Assembly (NCBI GenBank): GCA_019828545.1
Contig: JACVRA010000238.1
Location: 186,001-250,000 of the forward strand
Length of the DNA: 64,000 nucleotides
Direction: 5' to 3'
Origin: Paracamarosporium sp. OC-R06-R3
Lineage: Eukaryota; Ascomycota; Dothideomycetes; Pleosporales; Didymosphaeriaceae
Shown: piece by piece, positions 23,337 to 34,676 of the stretch
Layout: each line of letters starts with the position of its first letter
Numbering within the stretch: position 1 is the stretch's first letter
The notes under the pieces: model-generated
The model's input: only the letters and a program-made list of their open reading frames with translations
What the model was told of the DNA's origin: nothing
Database searches by the model: none
Translations under genes and position numbers: made by a program

Positions 23337-25034
23337 ATGGCACCATCAACTCGTGTTCTGGTTCTAGACCTCGGCGATGTTCTCTTCTATTACACCACCA
23401 AGAACCTCACCGCGCTTCCTGCTAAGAGTCTTCACCGCATCATCACATGCAAAGAGTGGGAATCCCTTGAACGCGGCGAAATTGGGGAGCAAGCAGCCGT
23501 GCAACGTATTGCTGCTTCGCTTTCTCTTCCATTCAGGCACATCACCACTGCTCTTTCGCAATGCCGTGCTACCCTGTATGTGGATATGGAGCTTCTGCGT
23601 AGGCTGAAGGAGCTGAAGCGCAAGATGAACGACATCGGAGAGGGCCTGAAAGTCTATGCTATGACCAATGTGTCAGCAAATGACTTCAAACTGATGCAGA
23701 CGGTTTTGGAGGACTGGAGTCTATTCGATGGCGTGTATACTTCCTTCTCTGCTGGCATGCGGAAGCCTGAGGCGCGCTTCTACCAGCACGTTGCATACGA
23801 CCTCGGTGTTTCGCCTCAGTCTATCGTCTTCGTCGATGACAAGACTGCCAACATCAACGCCGCTGCTAATCTGGGAATCTGTGGTCTCAACTTCAAGTCG
23901 GCAGATGCTCTGCTCTGTCAGCTACATGACATATTCCTCGATCCCGGGGCCCTGAGCGGAAAAGCCTGGCTACGGGAAAACGCGCGCCGCATGTTGAATC
24001 AGATCGAGGGTTCAAAAGAATTCGAGGATACCTTCTCGCAATTCCTCATCATGGAAGCCACGAATGATGCATCTCTTCTGCATATTCACCCGTACGAAGA
24101 CCTCGAAACGGACGAAGACGTTGAAAACACCATGAACACGGCTAGGAAGTGGAACTACTTCCTTGGCGAGCCCATGGGCACCACGAAGGAATTTCCAAAG
24201 GATGTCGACACCACATCCTACTCGTTGCTTGCCTTCACACCCACCTTGGGCGTCTACGATGTTCTCGATAGTATGCTCGCAAACCGCAACAGCGATGGAC
24301 TAGTACAGACTTACTGGGACGAGAACCGCCCACGGGTCGACATCTGCGTACTTACCAATGTCGTTCGCACTTTCTACAAGTACAACCAGGGCGCCGACAT
24401 TCAGGAGTCCCTCGCATACATCGGCAACGCTCTTCGCTCTGGCTCATATGTCTCCGGCACGCGGCATTATTGTACACCTGAAGAATTCCTCTTCTTCTTA
24501 TCGCAACTTGTTGCCGCTCACCCACACGCCGTAGAAATCCAACGCCTCCGCGCACCGCTCATCAAGGCACTCGCCAACCGAATGAGCGTCTACAAGAACG
24601 AAGTCACCCAGGCCGAACTCGATCTCGCTCAAGCTTGTAAGGCCAAGGGTGAGAATTACGAAGCATACACTCCGGAAGTCGATCCCCTCGCCATCGCCAT
24701 GCGTATCCTGGCTTGCCAGTCACTTAGGATCCGCCCCAGAGGCATCGATCAAGACGTCTCGCGTCTCGCATCTCTCCAATGCGAAGATGGAAGTTGGCCT
24801 CTTGCGTGGCTCTGTCGCTACGGACGGACCAAGGCCCGAATCGGCAACCGCGGCGTCACCACGGCCTATGCAATCAAGGCTCTGGAAAACGAAGCCATGA
24901 TATCTGCACAGACGGCAAATGTTGCATACCCAGAACTCAGAGAGCATACCGTGGAGCACTACGACGAGCCTCTTGCTGTTGCTAGCCAATTCGTTAGTAT
25001 TGGAGAAGCTAATTGGGTGCGATGGGAGCGATGA
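23337..25034 (+). CDS. HAD-fold class II terpene cyclase (drimane-synthase-like)
   Basis: Intronless coding region, 565 residues. The N-terminal about 200 residues have a haloacid-dehalogenase fold: motif I DLGDV (D11, D14), motif II TN (110-111), Lys 143 in MRKPEARFY and motif IV VDDK (D167, D168). The C-terminal about 300 residues are helical and carry D289-V-D-T-T293, the acid motif of class II terpene cyclases, plus a QW-like QCEDGSWP near residue 490. This HAD-plus-DxDTT fusion is that of AstC from Aspergillus oryzae and of fungal drimenol synthases, which cyclise farnesyl diphosphate to a drimane skeleton by protonation (established for that family). Motif I lacks the usual Asp at +2 (Gly there), so diphosphate removal by the same protein is uncertain. 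A Zn2Cys6 regulator follows 0.77 kb downstream on the same strand. Confidence 0.85.
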   Translation: MAPSTRVLVLDLGDVLFYYTTKNLTALPAKSLHRIITCKEWESLERGEIGEQAAVQRIAASLSLPFRHITTALSQCRATLYVDMELLRRLKELKRKMNDIGEGLKVYAMTNVSANDFKLMQTVLEDWSLFDGVYTSFSAGMRKPEARFYQHVAYDLGVSPQSIVFVDDKTANINAAANLGICGLNFKSADALLCQLHDIFLDPGALSGKAWLRENARRMLNQIEGSKEFEDTFSQFLIMEATNDASLLHIHPYEDLETDEDVENTMNTARKWNYFLGEPMGTTKEFPKDVDTTSYSLLAFTPTLGVYDVLDSMLANRNSDGLVQTYWDENRPRVDICVLTNVVRTFYKYNQGADIQESLAYIGNALRSGSYVSGTRHYCTPEEFLFFLSQLVAAHPHAVEIQRLRAPLIKALANRMSVYKNEVTQAELDLAQACKAKGENYEAYTPEVDPLAIAMRILACQSLRIRPRGIDQDVSRLASLQCEDGSWPLAWLCRYGRTKARIGNRGVTTAYAIKALENEAMISAQTANVAYPELREHTVEHYDEPLAVASQFVSIGEANWVRWER

Positions 25035-25804
25035 GAGCGTGCTGTGGGAAAGATAGCACTGCTCCCCATTGTTACCATACTGTGGGATCTTCCAGAAAGC
25101 AAGTTCCACCGCATTGGCAGCGCCTTGCAAATAGGTCTGTTGCGATCCCCAGCAGAAGTGATCAAATCTACTCTGCATGTTTTCTTTTTTCTTTGGCTTT
25201 TGGGAAGGGGCATCCGTCGCAGGGCGGCTGGACTGCAATCGACGTAAGAATGACTGGATCCATTGGAAGGCTTTCATGGGTTTGGCGTTTAGGACAGGAT
25301 GGGAACACGGCTGTAAACTTGGCAGAGCCTTTTCATTTTGGATTATCACGTATACTGCTCTCCATCTGGGACAGATTTACTTTTTAATGGAGATAGACAT
25401 GGGGATCCATGCTGTCATTGTCAATAGAACACACTTTTCCAGGCCAGAATTGTTGCATACCAATCAAGTGAGTAGATACGAGGTACTTCGAAGCGAGATT
25501 GACGTTTGCAAAGGCGATGTTCTCTCACAATGAGTAATCACCAAGGCTGAAGGCAATGAAGGGAGGTGAGATGAGCGAAGTGCACGGGCCATGCCGGTGT
25601 CTTCCGATGCCGCTAATATTCCATCCCACACCACAGCCACCACGACGCGTCTGCACAGCTCAACGTCAGGCGAACTTGTGACGCACACGCTTCGCTAGCC
25701 CAGGCTCGCCAATGTCCAGGTGATGTTTGCCGAGTATTGTCAGCCTGCGCTCTTGTAAGAACTTGTCTGCCGTTTGACTCACTAAGCGTTCACGCAATTC
25801 CGTC
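25035..25804. other. Intergenic between terpene cyclase and regulator
   Basis: Contains the 3' end of the cyclase gene and the promoter of the regulator. Open frames on both strands (e.g. 25177-25533) overlap each other and show no domain. Confidence 0.4.
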
Positions 25805-27482
25805 ATGGTAAGCAGAGCAGGACGCTCCAAAGGTTGCTCAAACTGCCGGCAACGACGAGTCAAGTGCGGTACGTCCCTAAGAATATGCCAACTACCTTGC
25901 GGTGTCTGAAGAGTTACAAGTGGTGCTTCTATATGCTGAGACAACGGCACGCAAAGACCCGACAGTGGAAGACGCTTGAGGTTCACACACGAGTTCGCAC
26001 TGACCAAGATCAGATGAAAACCGTCCGATCTGTGATCGCTGTAAAAAGCGCAACTTGGCATGCGATGGTCCGAAAGACGTTACCTGGATAAGCCACCACA
26101 ATGATCTACCTCCTGCTCGCCAATTGCACAGCACAATTCCGGCAGAAATGTCTTTCATCGCTTTCGAAGACGATATATGCGTTTCCTACACACGCAAGCA
26201 TTTGATGAGGGGCGGCTGCGTTGAGGTGGCTTGCGACCTTGTTCAAAGCGTCGGACTGGGCGGCGGTGTGTTAGAACCTGGTCTAGATCTACTCCGCAAT
26301 GCGATTCTCAGTCTGTCCGCTGCTTTCTATGGCAACCAGCATCGGCAAAGAGTCATAACAAACCGTGGCTATAGAACCTACGGTAAGGTCTTAGGACAGC
26401 TCAATACACACTTGGCGCAGCCGCACTTGCAAACAACGGATGAAACGATTTTAGCGGCGGTTACGTGCATGATACTCGAGATCTTCGTTCCTACTGGCCC
26501 GAACAATTTTTATAAGCACGTGCGTGGTATCGAAGCTATCATCGCTGCGCGAGGTCCGCCTACGTCTCCGGCTGGAGCAGATCCATCGATGCTTGGCGGT
26601 GTACGGATACTCTGCATAGTCGGCGCATTGGTTGAGCGAAGGTATTCCATTTGGGCCTCAAAGGAATGGAAGCGCATTCCACCATCTCAAACCGACGAAG
26701 GTTCTCTCATCCGGCATGAGATTCTGCTTATCTTAGCAGACTGTACTGTGCTGATGAAAGAGTTGAAGCAATCATCCTTGAACGTGGCGATCCACGAAAA
26801 TCAGAGGACTTCCGCTCAGGAATGCATGAACCAACTCAAAGCGCTTTATGTCCGTTGGGAACAGCACAATGCAAGCATGTTGGACAAAGAAATCTCTCTG
26901 GGCAACAACGATCCAATCATCGCGAATCATGCCTCAGCCACGACATACATGCTCTACAATGCAGCTTTCATTTGCATTTCACGCATTATCAATGCTTACA
27001 GTCCCTCAGCAGAGAATATCTCGTTACAAGTAGCAGCCTCGTTGCGCATTGTTAAATGTCTGGAACTGAAAGCATATGGAAAGCGTGAAGGTAGCGGCGA
27101 GTCAAACACAATTGGTTTTGTAGCTACGAAAGTCGCATGGGAAACGCTTGGTGGCTTCAGTTCGCCTAGTGGAAGGAGGTTATCACGTGCAGTCAAGGCC
27201 GCGGCTAATGGTGTTTTCGCTGTAGGTGCATGGGAGGAGCCAGAGGAGCTAGGGGAATCACCAAAACTACCATATACGCCCAGGAACGCTGAACTCATGA
27301 CCCCAATAGTACGAACGGAACATACAGCGATAGCATCGCCAAGCTATATAGTGCGTGAGCTCATCAACGTTGGCGAAAAGCCACCACTTATGATGGTGGA
27401 CACTGCACCATTCCAAATCTTTAGCAAATCTCCCATGGCCCTGGAGATTACTGGAAGTCAGAATGAAGCGTTTGTCATTTAA
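25805..27482 (+). CDS. Zn2Cys6 transcription factor
   Basis: Two exons, 25805-25868 and 26014-27482, 510 residues. The zinc cluster is complete only after splicing: C11-x2-C14-x6-C21-x6-C28-x2-C31-x6-C38. The 145-nt intron falls inside the Asp codon right after C21 (KC|DENRPICDRC), so the DNA-binding domain is encoded by both exons. The rest is helical and resembles the fungal-specific regulatory domain type 2 (LRNAILSLSAAFYGN; TILAAVTCMILEIF; GIEAIIAARGPP). Nuclear. It lies on the same strand next to the terpene cyclase, so a pathway-specific role is reasonable but unproven. I set the start at 25805, a Met with GTC before it; this ATG is followed by GTAAGC, so a further upstream exon cannot be excluded. 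Confidence 0.85.
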
Positions 27483-28172
27483 TCCAAGCTGACCAGAATT
27501 CAATCCCAAAGAGAAAAATTTCTAGGTTGTGAGGGGCATTGTCAGCACTGCAATCAAGGTCTGAGGCTCTTACTACGGACTTCATCCACAAGACTCGGGT
27601 TGTGATCCCAGAAGCAGACCCTGAAAGATCAAACAGCGCGCCAAGTCACGACTACATGATCAACTGTGGGGAAGCGCGTCTCCCCGACCCGAGGCTGATC
27701 TCACGTGGTGAAAACCCCGGTAGTGGCCATATTTAACCGGCGGAAGCATGACGACAACTATATGAATTCGACGTTAGCTTCACCTCAAGTACATCGGATG
27801 AAGGGCAAAATGAATATGAATCTTCAGAAAAGGTAGATTTCTGCGCTACAGGCGACCGATCTTCCACCAGGTAGGCTGATAATGGCAAGGCTTGTTGATG
27901 CGATTTCTAACTTTTCCCGGAAATAGCATACCATTTTCGACCTGGTCTTCCGTTCGCCGCAGGCTACTAGGGCTTCAGTTGAAGTGACAGCCGCACCGAA
28001 GTCCCGGATAGCCTGGGCTCATCTACCAGGAATGAGCCAAGAGAGCCACAAGCGCAAAAACGGCGACGATGTACGCATATGCCCACTCGATCACTGATAT
28101 AAATCTACCAGCCATGCCAAACATGGTTTCGAGAATCCCGTTCCACTGCCAATCCGCTGGACCATCGTGACC
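27483..28172. other. Intergenic, no gene seen
   Basis: 690 bp between the regulator and the deacetylase gene. No domain-bearing frame. No clear TATA box. Confidence 0.4.
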
Positions 28173-29050
28173 ATGGGTTTCACAACGCTTCTTATCACTT
28201 CTTTGGTTGCTGCTACCAGCGCAGTGCCCCTCCTGAACCCCATCCAGGCGATCCAGGCCGCAGGCCCACCAGCCGGCCAGGTCATCACCAAGTGCAGCTC
28301 TCCTGGCCAGATTGCTCTCGCCTACGACGACGGGCCCTACCAATACACCCAGAAGCTCGCCGATATCTTAAGTAATGGCGAGGCGAAAGGCACTTTCTTC
28401 GTTACTGGCACGCTATATGGTACGAAGTTTTCGATAAACTCTTCACGCCGTTGCTGCAAGTCGCCATCCTGACTTATACCAGGCTGCATTTATAACCAAA
28501 AGACTGCCCTCCAAAATGCCTACAAAGCTGGCCACCAAATCGCCTCCCACACCTGGACACACCCACACATTGGTTCCCTCTCCGCCAGCGCCCTGACCAC
28601 TGAGATGACGAAACTTGAAACCGCCCTGGTCAACATCATCGGTGTGAAGCCCACGTACATGCGTCCTCCTTACCTTGAGACATCCGGCAGCGTGCTCTCA
28701 ACGATGAAGACCCTTGGCTACAGGGTGATTACCGATGATGTCGATGCTGAGGACTGGAATGGCAAGACTCCTGCGCAGAGTCAGGCCAAGTTCCAGGCTG
28801 CGGGTGCAAGTGGGAACGGTCATATCCCGCTTATGCATGAGACGTACCAGGGGACTGTGGAGACGCTGACGCCGTGGTTGATTAACTGGGCGAAGACGAA
28901 CAATTTGAAGTTGGTTACCGTTGGTGAGTTTGAATTCCAAGCGTGTTGCCGTGGGGAGTCGCGGGCTAACGTGGTGCAGCTGAGTGCTTGGGCGATGTTG
29001 AGGGTGGTGCCTATACGAACGGGACGGGTAACAGCCAGACGACTTGCTGA
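28173..29050 (+). CDS. Secreted polysaccharide (chitin) deacetylase, CE4
   Basis: Three exons: 28173-28419, 28483-28923, 28980-29050; 252 residues. Removes N-acetyl groups from chitin or a related polymer. A signal peptide (MGFTTLLITSLVAATSAVP) precedes the NodB domain. All five CE4 motifs are visible: YDDGP (D52, D53), SHTWTH (H105, H109), RPPY (143-146), DVDAEDW (D173) and IPLMHE (H201). The short last exon adds a Gly/Asn tail with a terminal Cys. The first Met in frame is at 28173; the codon two places upstream is GTG. The size fits single-domain fungal chitin deacetylases without a chitin-binding module or GPI signal. Such enzymes convert surface chitin to chitosan, which can hide it from plant immunity (family knowledge). 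Confidence 0.92.
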
Positions 29051-29857
29051 GGGGAACGTGAAGCCGTCTAGTCTGGAGATCGAATTCCGTAGCAACAAAA
29101 AGTTTACGATTGATGCATTTGCCATGAAGCTGGGCATAAGTGCTTCCCTGCTTGCACGACTACTTTCAGCTAAACCCAAATCCAGGTGAGCTGAATTCTA
29201 GTATAAACAACGCGCCTCTGTCCCAAAGAAGGCCAACACGCCCCGCGATAATGCGTAACCATGAAACGCAAAACTCAGACACTTTCCTGATCCGCAATGT
29301 GCCATTGAAATCAGTAATCCGTAGCAGTCCACCCAATGCCATACAGCAGCGCTTCATATCATTCGTAACGCCACTAGACCAGTAATACCAATACTGCCCC
29401 GCTTGCTAGCGTCCCAACGCGCCCTTTGCACAAGCTCGCAGCCACCAAAGCTAAAACTAGGCGTATACGCGCCAGCAACAAAGGATAGCAAAACGATCAG
29501 TCACCTTTATGCGACGGCGTCACGTTACGAAAGCGGGAACCGGCGACCCTTGCGCGCGCATAATTGGCGTGATAACAGGCGTCCCTCCGGCTGACAAAGG
29601 TGCGACGCATGGTGAGTAACAGCTGCGGGGGTCGTGTAGCGCAAGGCTGCTGAACACGATGTTGTGGGCGTTTTTGGAATGCGGGAATGCGAGCTTGCGA
29701 TGAGAGCAGTGGAGGCGGGGTATAAGTAGGGCTAGGCAATGGCGTGCAATGTGTGGTATAAGATACGCGGTGGGTTCACTCCATTCGAGCTCAGCCTTTC
29801 TGTAGACGTCTATATCACGACGGATTCTTGCTTCGCAAATAGTACTCTCGTCTCAAC
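29051..29857. other. Intergenic, no gene seen
   Basis: 807 bp. A TATAAG at about 29721 is a candidate TATA element for the MDR gene at 29858. Nothing else recognised. Confidence 0.4.
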
Positions 29858-30994
29858 ATGGGCAGCGTACCTCCTACCACCATGAAAGCCCTCATCACAC
29901 CCTCCCAAGGAGCACCCACCGAGGTCCGCAACGACCTTCCCCTCCCCGAGCCTTCACCCACACAGCTCCTAGTCAAAGTCATCTACGCCGCCATAAACCC
30001 CGTCGACGTCTTCACCTCCCAGCTAGGCCTCCTGGTCGACGCCTGGCCCTTCGTCCCGGGTTCAGAAGCCTCTGGCATCGTCGTGAAAGCTGGAGCCGAT
30101 GCTCGCAGTCCTCTTGGTGGCTATTTCAAGGAGGGAGATGAGGTCATGGGGTGCGCCAGAATAGGGGTCGCAGGACACGGCACGTTTCAAGAATACTGGT
30201 TACTGGATGCTGAAGTAGCAATTCCGAAGCCGAAGGGCTTGACGTTGGCGCAGGCGGCTACGGTTGCTGTGGGGTGCTTGACTGCGTTTTTGGGCGTGTT
30301 CGGAGAATTGGGGATTAGTATTGACGGGGTGAAGGAGGGGAAAGGGGAGGGGAAGGGTAAGTGGGTGATTGTGTTTGGGGGTGCAGGTGCAACGGGTAAG
30401 TTTGCGGTGCAGACGTTGAAGTTGGCTGGGTATCGAGTCGTGGCTACGTGTTCGGCGAGTTCGTTCGAGGTACGTCGAACTGATTGTTAGATGTGAGAAC
30501 GGTGTCAAAGACTGACGAATACGTAACAGTTGCTCAAGTCGCTTGGCGCAGATGCGACGATCGACTACAAGAAGTCCCCAGATGAGATTGTTGAAGAGGC
30601 GAAGCGCATCACCGAAGGACATGTGGATCTTGCCTTTGACGCTGTGTCGGTAAACAACGACCTCGCCACTAAAATCTTCACTGCGATCCCATCGTCCGGT
30701 GAACGACTCTACACCACAACTAACGACTGGGACCCTGCGCCCGATGCTTCTCTTGGCTTCACCACCAAAGACATCTCTCTGGGGCCGATCGGACGGCCTT
30801 CTTCTGCCGAGTTGAACAGGAAGCTGAATGCATGGATACCTGTGATGTACGGGTTGTTGGACAGCGGGAGATTGAAGGTTGGGGAGTATAGCGTTGAGGG
30901 GGAGGGGATAGAGGGCATTTCGAAGGCATGGGAGGCTCAGAAGAGCGGAAAGTTGGGAAACAAGAAGGTCATTGTCAAGGTAGCCGATGCGTGA
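29858..30994 (+). CDS. Medium-chain reductase, quinone-oxidoreductase-like
   Basis: Two exons, 29858-30469 and 30530-30994, phase 0 join (SSFE|LLKS); 358 residues. NAD(P)H-dependent reductase of the MDR superfamily. The N-terminal GroES-like fold carries AAINPVDVFTSQ and PGSEASGIV; the Rossmann half has GGAGATG at 174-180 followed by the LLKSLGADATIDYKK segment. The usual structural and catalytic zinc Cys residues are missing, so it belongs to the zinc-free quinone/enoyl reductase branch (the ToxD/trans-enoyl reductase group is related). A Lys/Gly-rich insert (residues about 158-168) precedes the Rossmann strand. It could serve general detoxification or a biosynthetic pathway; it is 2.4 kb from the regulator gene with the deacetylase in between. 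Confidence 0.9.
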
Positions 30995-31664
30995 TGGGAT
31001 GAAGCATGGGGGATGTGTAGGGGTACCGGAAAAGTCGGCTGTCGGGCATGGTTTCCAGCTCTCTCGGCGATAGGAAGTCAGCGTTCGGAGATAGATGGCT
31101 TGTACGAACCCATCTCGTTCGAATTTCGCGTTCTGCAACGGAAGAAATGGGAATTCCTGCTTGTTTTCAGTGTTTTTCTGCGTTGAAATGAGGCGTGCCT
31201 GGCAGCGCGAGGGTACCGGTGTTTGGCTTGCTGACCCACCGCGGCAAGTGGACCGCTGATCACACACGAGGTGGGGAAGCCTGGCCTTGGAATGGACCGC
31301 GGCGAGATGACACAACAATGCGGGCAGCAATGCGGCCGGATGTGACTAGAAAGCAGACGATGGACAGCCAGAGGGGCTGGTGAAGTCATGGCGGGCGCCG
31401 GTCGCGGTTTCCAAGGCATTCGAGAACGCAGCGGGCAGGAGCAGGAATGTGGCGCAGGATGTGGCGAGTGGCAGGGCAGCCAATCGCGGGCGGCCCACGT
31501 GCTGGTTATCGGGGGCTAACGTCATTGGCACGTCGCTAGCGCATCCATGGGTATGGCGTTGGCTCGGGTACAAGAGGCCGCCGCGTCTTCGCTCGCCTTG
31601 TTTCGCTCTCCACGTACAACTTTCTTGTACACTCACGCCCGCACGCGACCACGCACCGTAATCG
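30995..31664. other. Intergenic, promoter of the CAX exchanger
   Basis: GC-rich 670 bp. No supported gene; an open frame at 31380-31661 ends just before the exchanger start and has no domain. Confidence 0.4.
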
Positions 31665-34063
31665 ATGGGAGAATCTGACGAACCCCCTTTATCGCGCAGT
31701 GTCAAGTCTACAGCCGCAGCTCTAGGCTTGGGACGCAGAAAGGACCCGTCTGTCCTCCCAACCGCCCACTCCACACACAATGGCAGCACCCGCAGCGCCT
31801 CGCACACCACCCTCGCTGAGAAGCCGGGCCCCTCCCACCCCCACGGCGGCGACCCAGACCACAGCCATGGCGTCGAGAAGTCCTCTTCCGCTGCGTCACC
31901 CCCAGTCGAGTCCACGGCTGAGGGAGAGACATCTTCCGCCGTAGGGCCAAAGCCGCCCATGCTTACGCGCATGAGGAACGGAATTATTCGATTTGGAAGG
32001 CACACCAAGAATGCCCTCCTCCACAGCTGGGTCAATGCCCTGCTCATTTTCGTGCCCATCGGTATTGCGGTCCACGCCGCTGGCTTGGGCCCCGAAATCG
32101 TGTTTGCCATGAATGCCGTAGCCATCATTCCTCTGGCTGGCTTGCTCGCGCACGCCACCGAGGCCGTCGCAGCGCGCCTCGGAGACACCTTGGGCGCGCT
32201 CCTGAACGTCTCGTTCGGAAACGCCGTAGAGTTGATCTTGTTCATCATCTTGCTTGCCGGTGACCAGATTGAGGTCGTGCAGGCTGCGCTGCTGGGATCC
32301 ATCCTGGCGAACTTACTGCTCATTCTTGGCATGGCCTTCCTGTTGGGAGGCTTGAGGTACCAAGAGCAGGTAAGCACTCTAGGCAAACCCTGGGCTAACG
32401 CAACGCTAACGTGTTTCAGGTCTACAATAGCACCGTCACGCAGATGAGTGCATGCATGCTGAGTTTGGCCGTCATGAGTTTGTTGCTCCCGACGGCATTT
32501 CACGCTGCCTTCTCCAGCAATGCCATCGCCGACAAGGAGACGTTGCAGGTCAGCCGTGGCACCAGTGTTGTCTTGTTGTTGGTGTACATCCTGTACCTGC
32601 TCTTCCAACTCAAGAGCCACACCTACATGTATGCCAGCACTCCTCAGCACATTATTGACGAGGAATCGCACCCTGGTGTCATGGCCGGTGTCTTCGACTC
32701 GTCCAGCTCGGATTCTTCATCCAGCTCTAGCGATAGTGATAGCGACAGCTCGGCGGGTTCGCATACTACAGCCAAATCCAAGATCAAGCGTGCCGTGCGC
32801 AGGATGCGCCGTAAGTCCAGTGCGAGCTCCAAGGAGACTCCAGAGCTGCCATCAGTCATGAGCTCGCCTTCTGTTGAGCGCCATAATAATTACTTTGACT
32901 TGCAGCGCAACGGGACCGGCGATGAGAATGGCATCGGTTCCAACGCCATCTCGCGACGCGGCTCCCTCACTGCCATAGTCAGCGGTGACGAAGCCGATGT
33001 GGATGATTATGCACCTGTTGCTCGTGACTTCGAAGCTGGATCATCCGGTTCGCTTCCAACCACCAAACGTGAGAAGCGCAAGTCCAAGCATAGTAAGAAG
33101 AAACACCGCAAACATCGCCACGAGGACATCGAAAAGACTAAATTTGACACGGCCCCCGTCCCTCAACTTGAGGCGGCGCCCAGGGTTGCTTTCGCCGAAG
33201 AAGTAAAGCAAGGCGAAGCCGCTGCCACTGTTGGTGCGAAGCGACCCAACTTTCGACCATCTTTGCTCTCTGAGAACGTCTTCCGCACCCCACAAAACCC
33301 GGCTCCTGTTGGTGCCCCCGTTCCCAATCTACGTGTCGCGGCCGCTCGAACTCTCCGCCGCACCAAGTCCGAGCCCGAGGATATCCGTCGTCTGGATTCC
33401 CAGAACAGCGCTGTCGCACGTCCTGTACCTGCTCGACTTATTTCCGGCGCTCCCTCCGTCCACGCTATCGAGGTTGAGGAGGAGGAAGCACCTGAAATGT
33501 CCCGTACCGCTGCCATCATGATGCTTGTCATTAGTACTGCTTTGGTCGCTGTCTGCGCCGACTTCATGAGCGACGCCATCGAGCCCATGGTAGAGAAGAC
33601 AGGTGTCAGTCAAGCCTTCATCGGTCTTATCATCTTGCCCATCGTCGGAAACGCCGCTGAGCACGTCACTGCTGTTACCGTTGCAATGAAGAACAAGATG
33701 GATCTCTCTATCGGTGTCGCCGTCGGTTCTTCCATCCAGATTGCCATCTTCATTACCCCGTTCATCGTCATCCTCGGATGGATGATGGGCAAGCCCATGA
33801 CCTTGTACTTCAACATCTTCGAAACCGTGGCATTATTTGTCACGGCTTTCGTGGTGAACTTCCTTGTCCTGGATGGCAGGAGTAATTACTTGGAAGGTAG
33901 CTTGCTGATTGCGGCGTACGTCATCATCGCCCTTGCTAGTTTCTTCTACCCCGACGGGTGTGATGCATCGCAGATTGGTGGTAGCGCCGATACTTGTGGT
34001 GGAAGTACGCAGGATGCCGTTGTCCATGCTACAATGATGGTCAAGAGGATGATCGGGATGTAG
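31665..34063 (+). CDS. Vacuolar Ca2+/H+ exchanger (CAX/Vcx1 type)
   Basis: Two exons, 31665-32369 and 32420-34063, joined in phase 0 (YQEQ|VYNST); 782 residues. Moves cytosolic Ca2+ into the vacuole in exchange for protons. Residues 1-110 are a Ser/His-rich cytosolic head. The first half of the transporter (about 120-300) carries GNAVE (185-189); the second half (about 590-770) carries GNAAE (645-649), the two alpha-repeats that bind the ion. The central loop is unusually long (about 280 residues), with a Ser/Asp tract (GVFDSSSSDSSSS) and Lys/Arg/His runs (KSKHSKKKHRKHRHED); yeast Vcx1 is only about 410 residues in all, so this is the long-loop form found in filamentous fungi. Confidence 0.93.
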
Positions 34064-34676
34064 CCGCATTCACATGGGTGCATTGTGGAAAAGCGTCTGT
34101 TTCCAGGTGACGTGGAATGGCAGACCTTGCTGTTTCAGCAATGCACATGGGCGTTGTCGGGCTGAGCAAGTGTCAAACGAATAGTTTAACGACACACGGT
34201 GGTTCATATAGTTATGTCTGTCTTTACAGACCAAATCAAATTGCTTTTTCCTTGCGAAACTGGGCTAGAGTAATGCGTTTTTGTGCAGTGCATGCGTTGA
34301 AAAGTGTAACTCAATATCAAATCCGCTAGTAATTGTGCGAATGTTCTAGGCTCCTCTTTGACAAGGTGCATATAAGTAGTTTAGTGAAAGCAAGGTTAGC
34401 GACGCAGACCCGTATGGTTCCTGCCCTCGTTCATAACGTTCACTATACATCGTGAGGGTTTCCAAGTACTACAAAAGCACTAGTCGCAACGCAGTATCAG
34501 TGTACCCATCAATGGTATCTAAAATCGTCATATAATTCATGAGAACCTCGAACACATTCACCACTCTCAACGTCACGTCTACCACCTAATATCCTAGTAG
34601 AACATCGCTTCATTATATCGTACAAGCTCTACCACACACTACGTATTACAGCAACACCGCCACGCGATTCAATCTT
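34064..34676. other. Convergent intergenic region, no gene seen
   Basis: 3' flanks of the exchanger (plus) and the small mitochondrial-type gene (minus). Confidence 0.4.

Noticed and set aside
30200..31330. 376-codon open frame on the minus strand
   Set aside because: Antisense to the MDR reductase and its 3' flank; reads through non-coding DNA and shows no family.
31346..32671. Long open frame on the minus strand (441 codons)
   Set aside because: Antisense to the first half of the CAX exchanger; composition follows complementary codons of the membrane helices, no domain, no intron logic.
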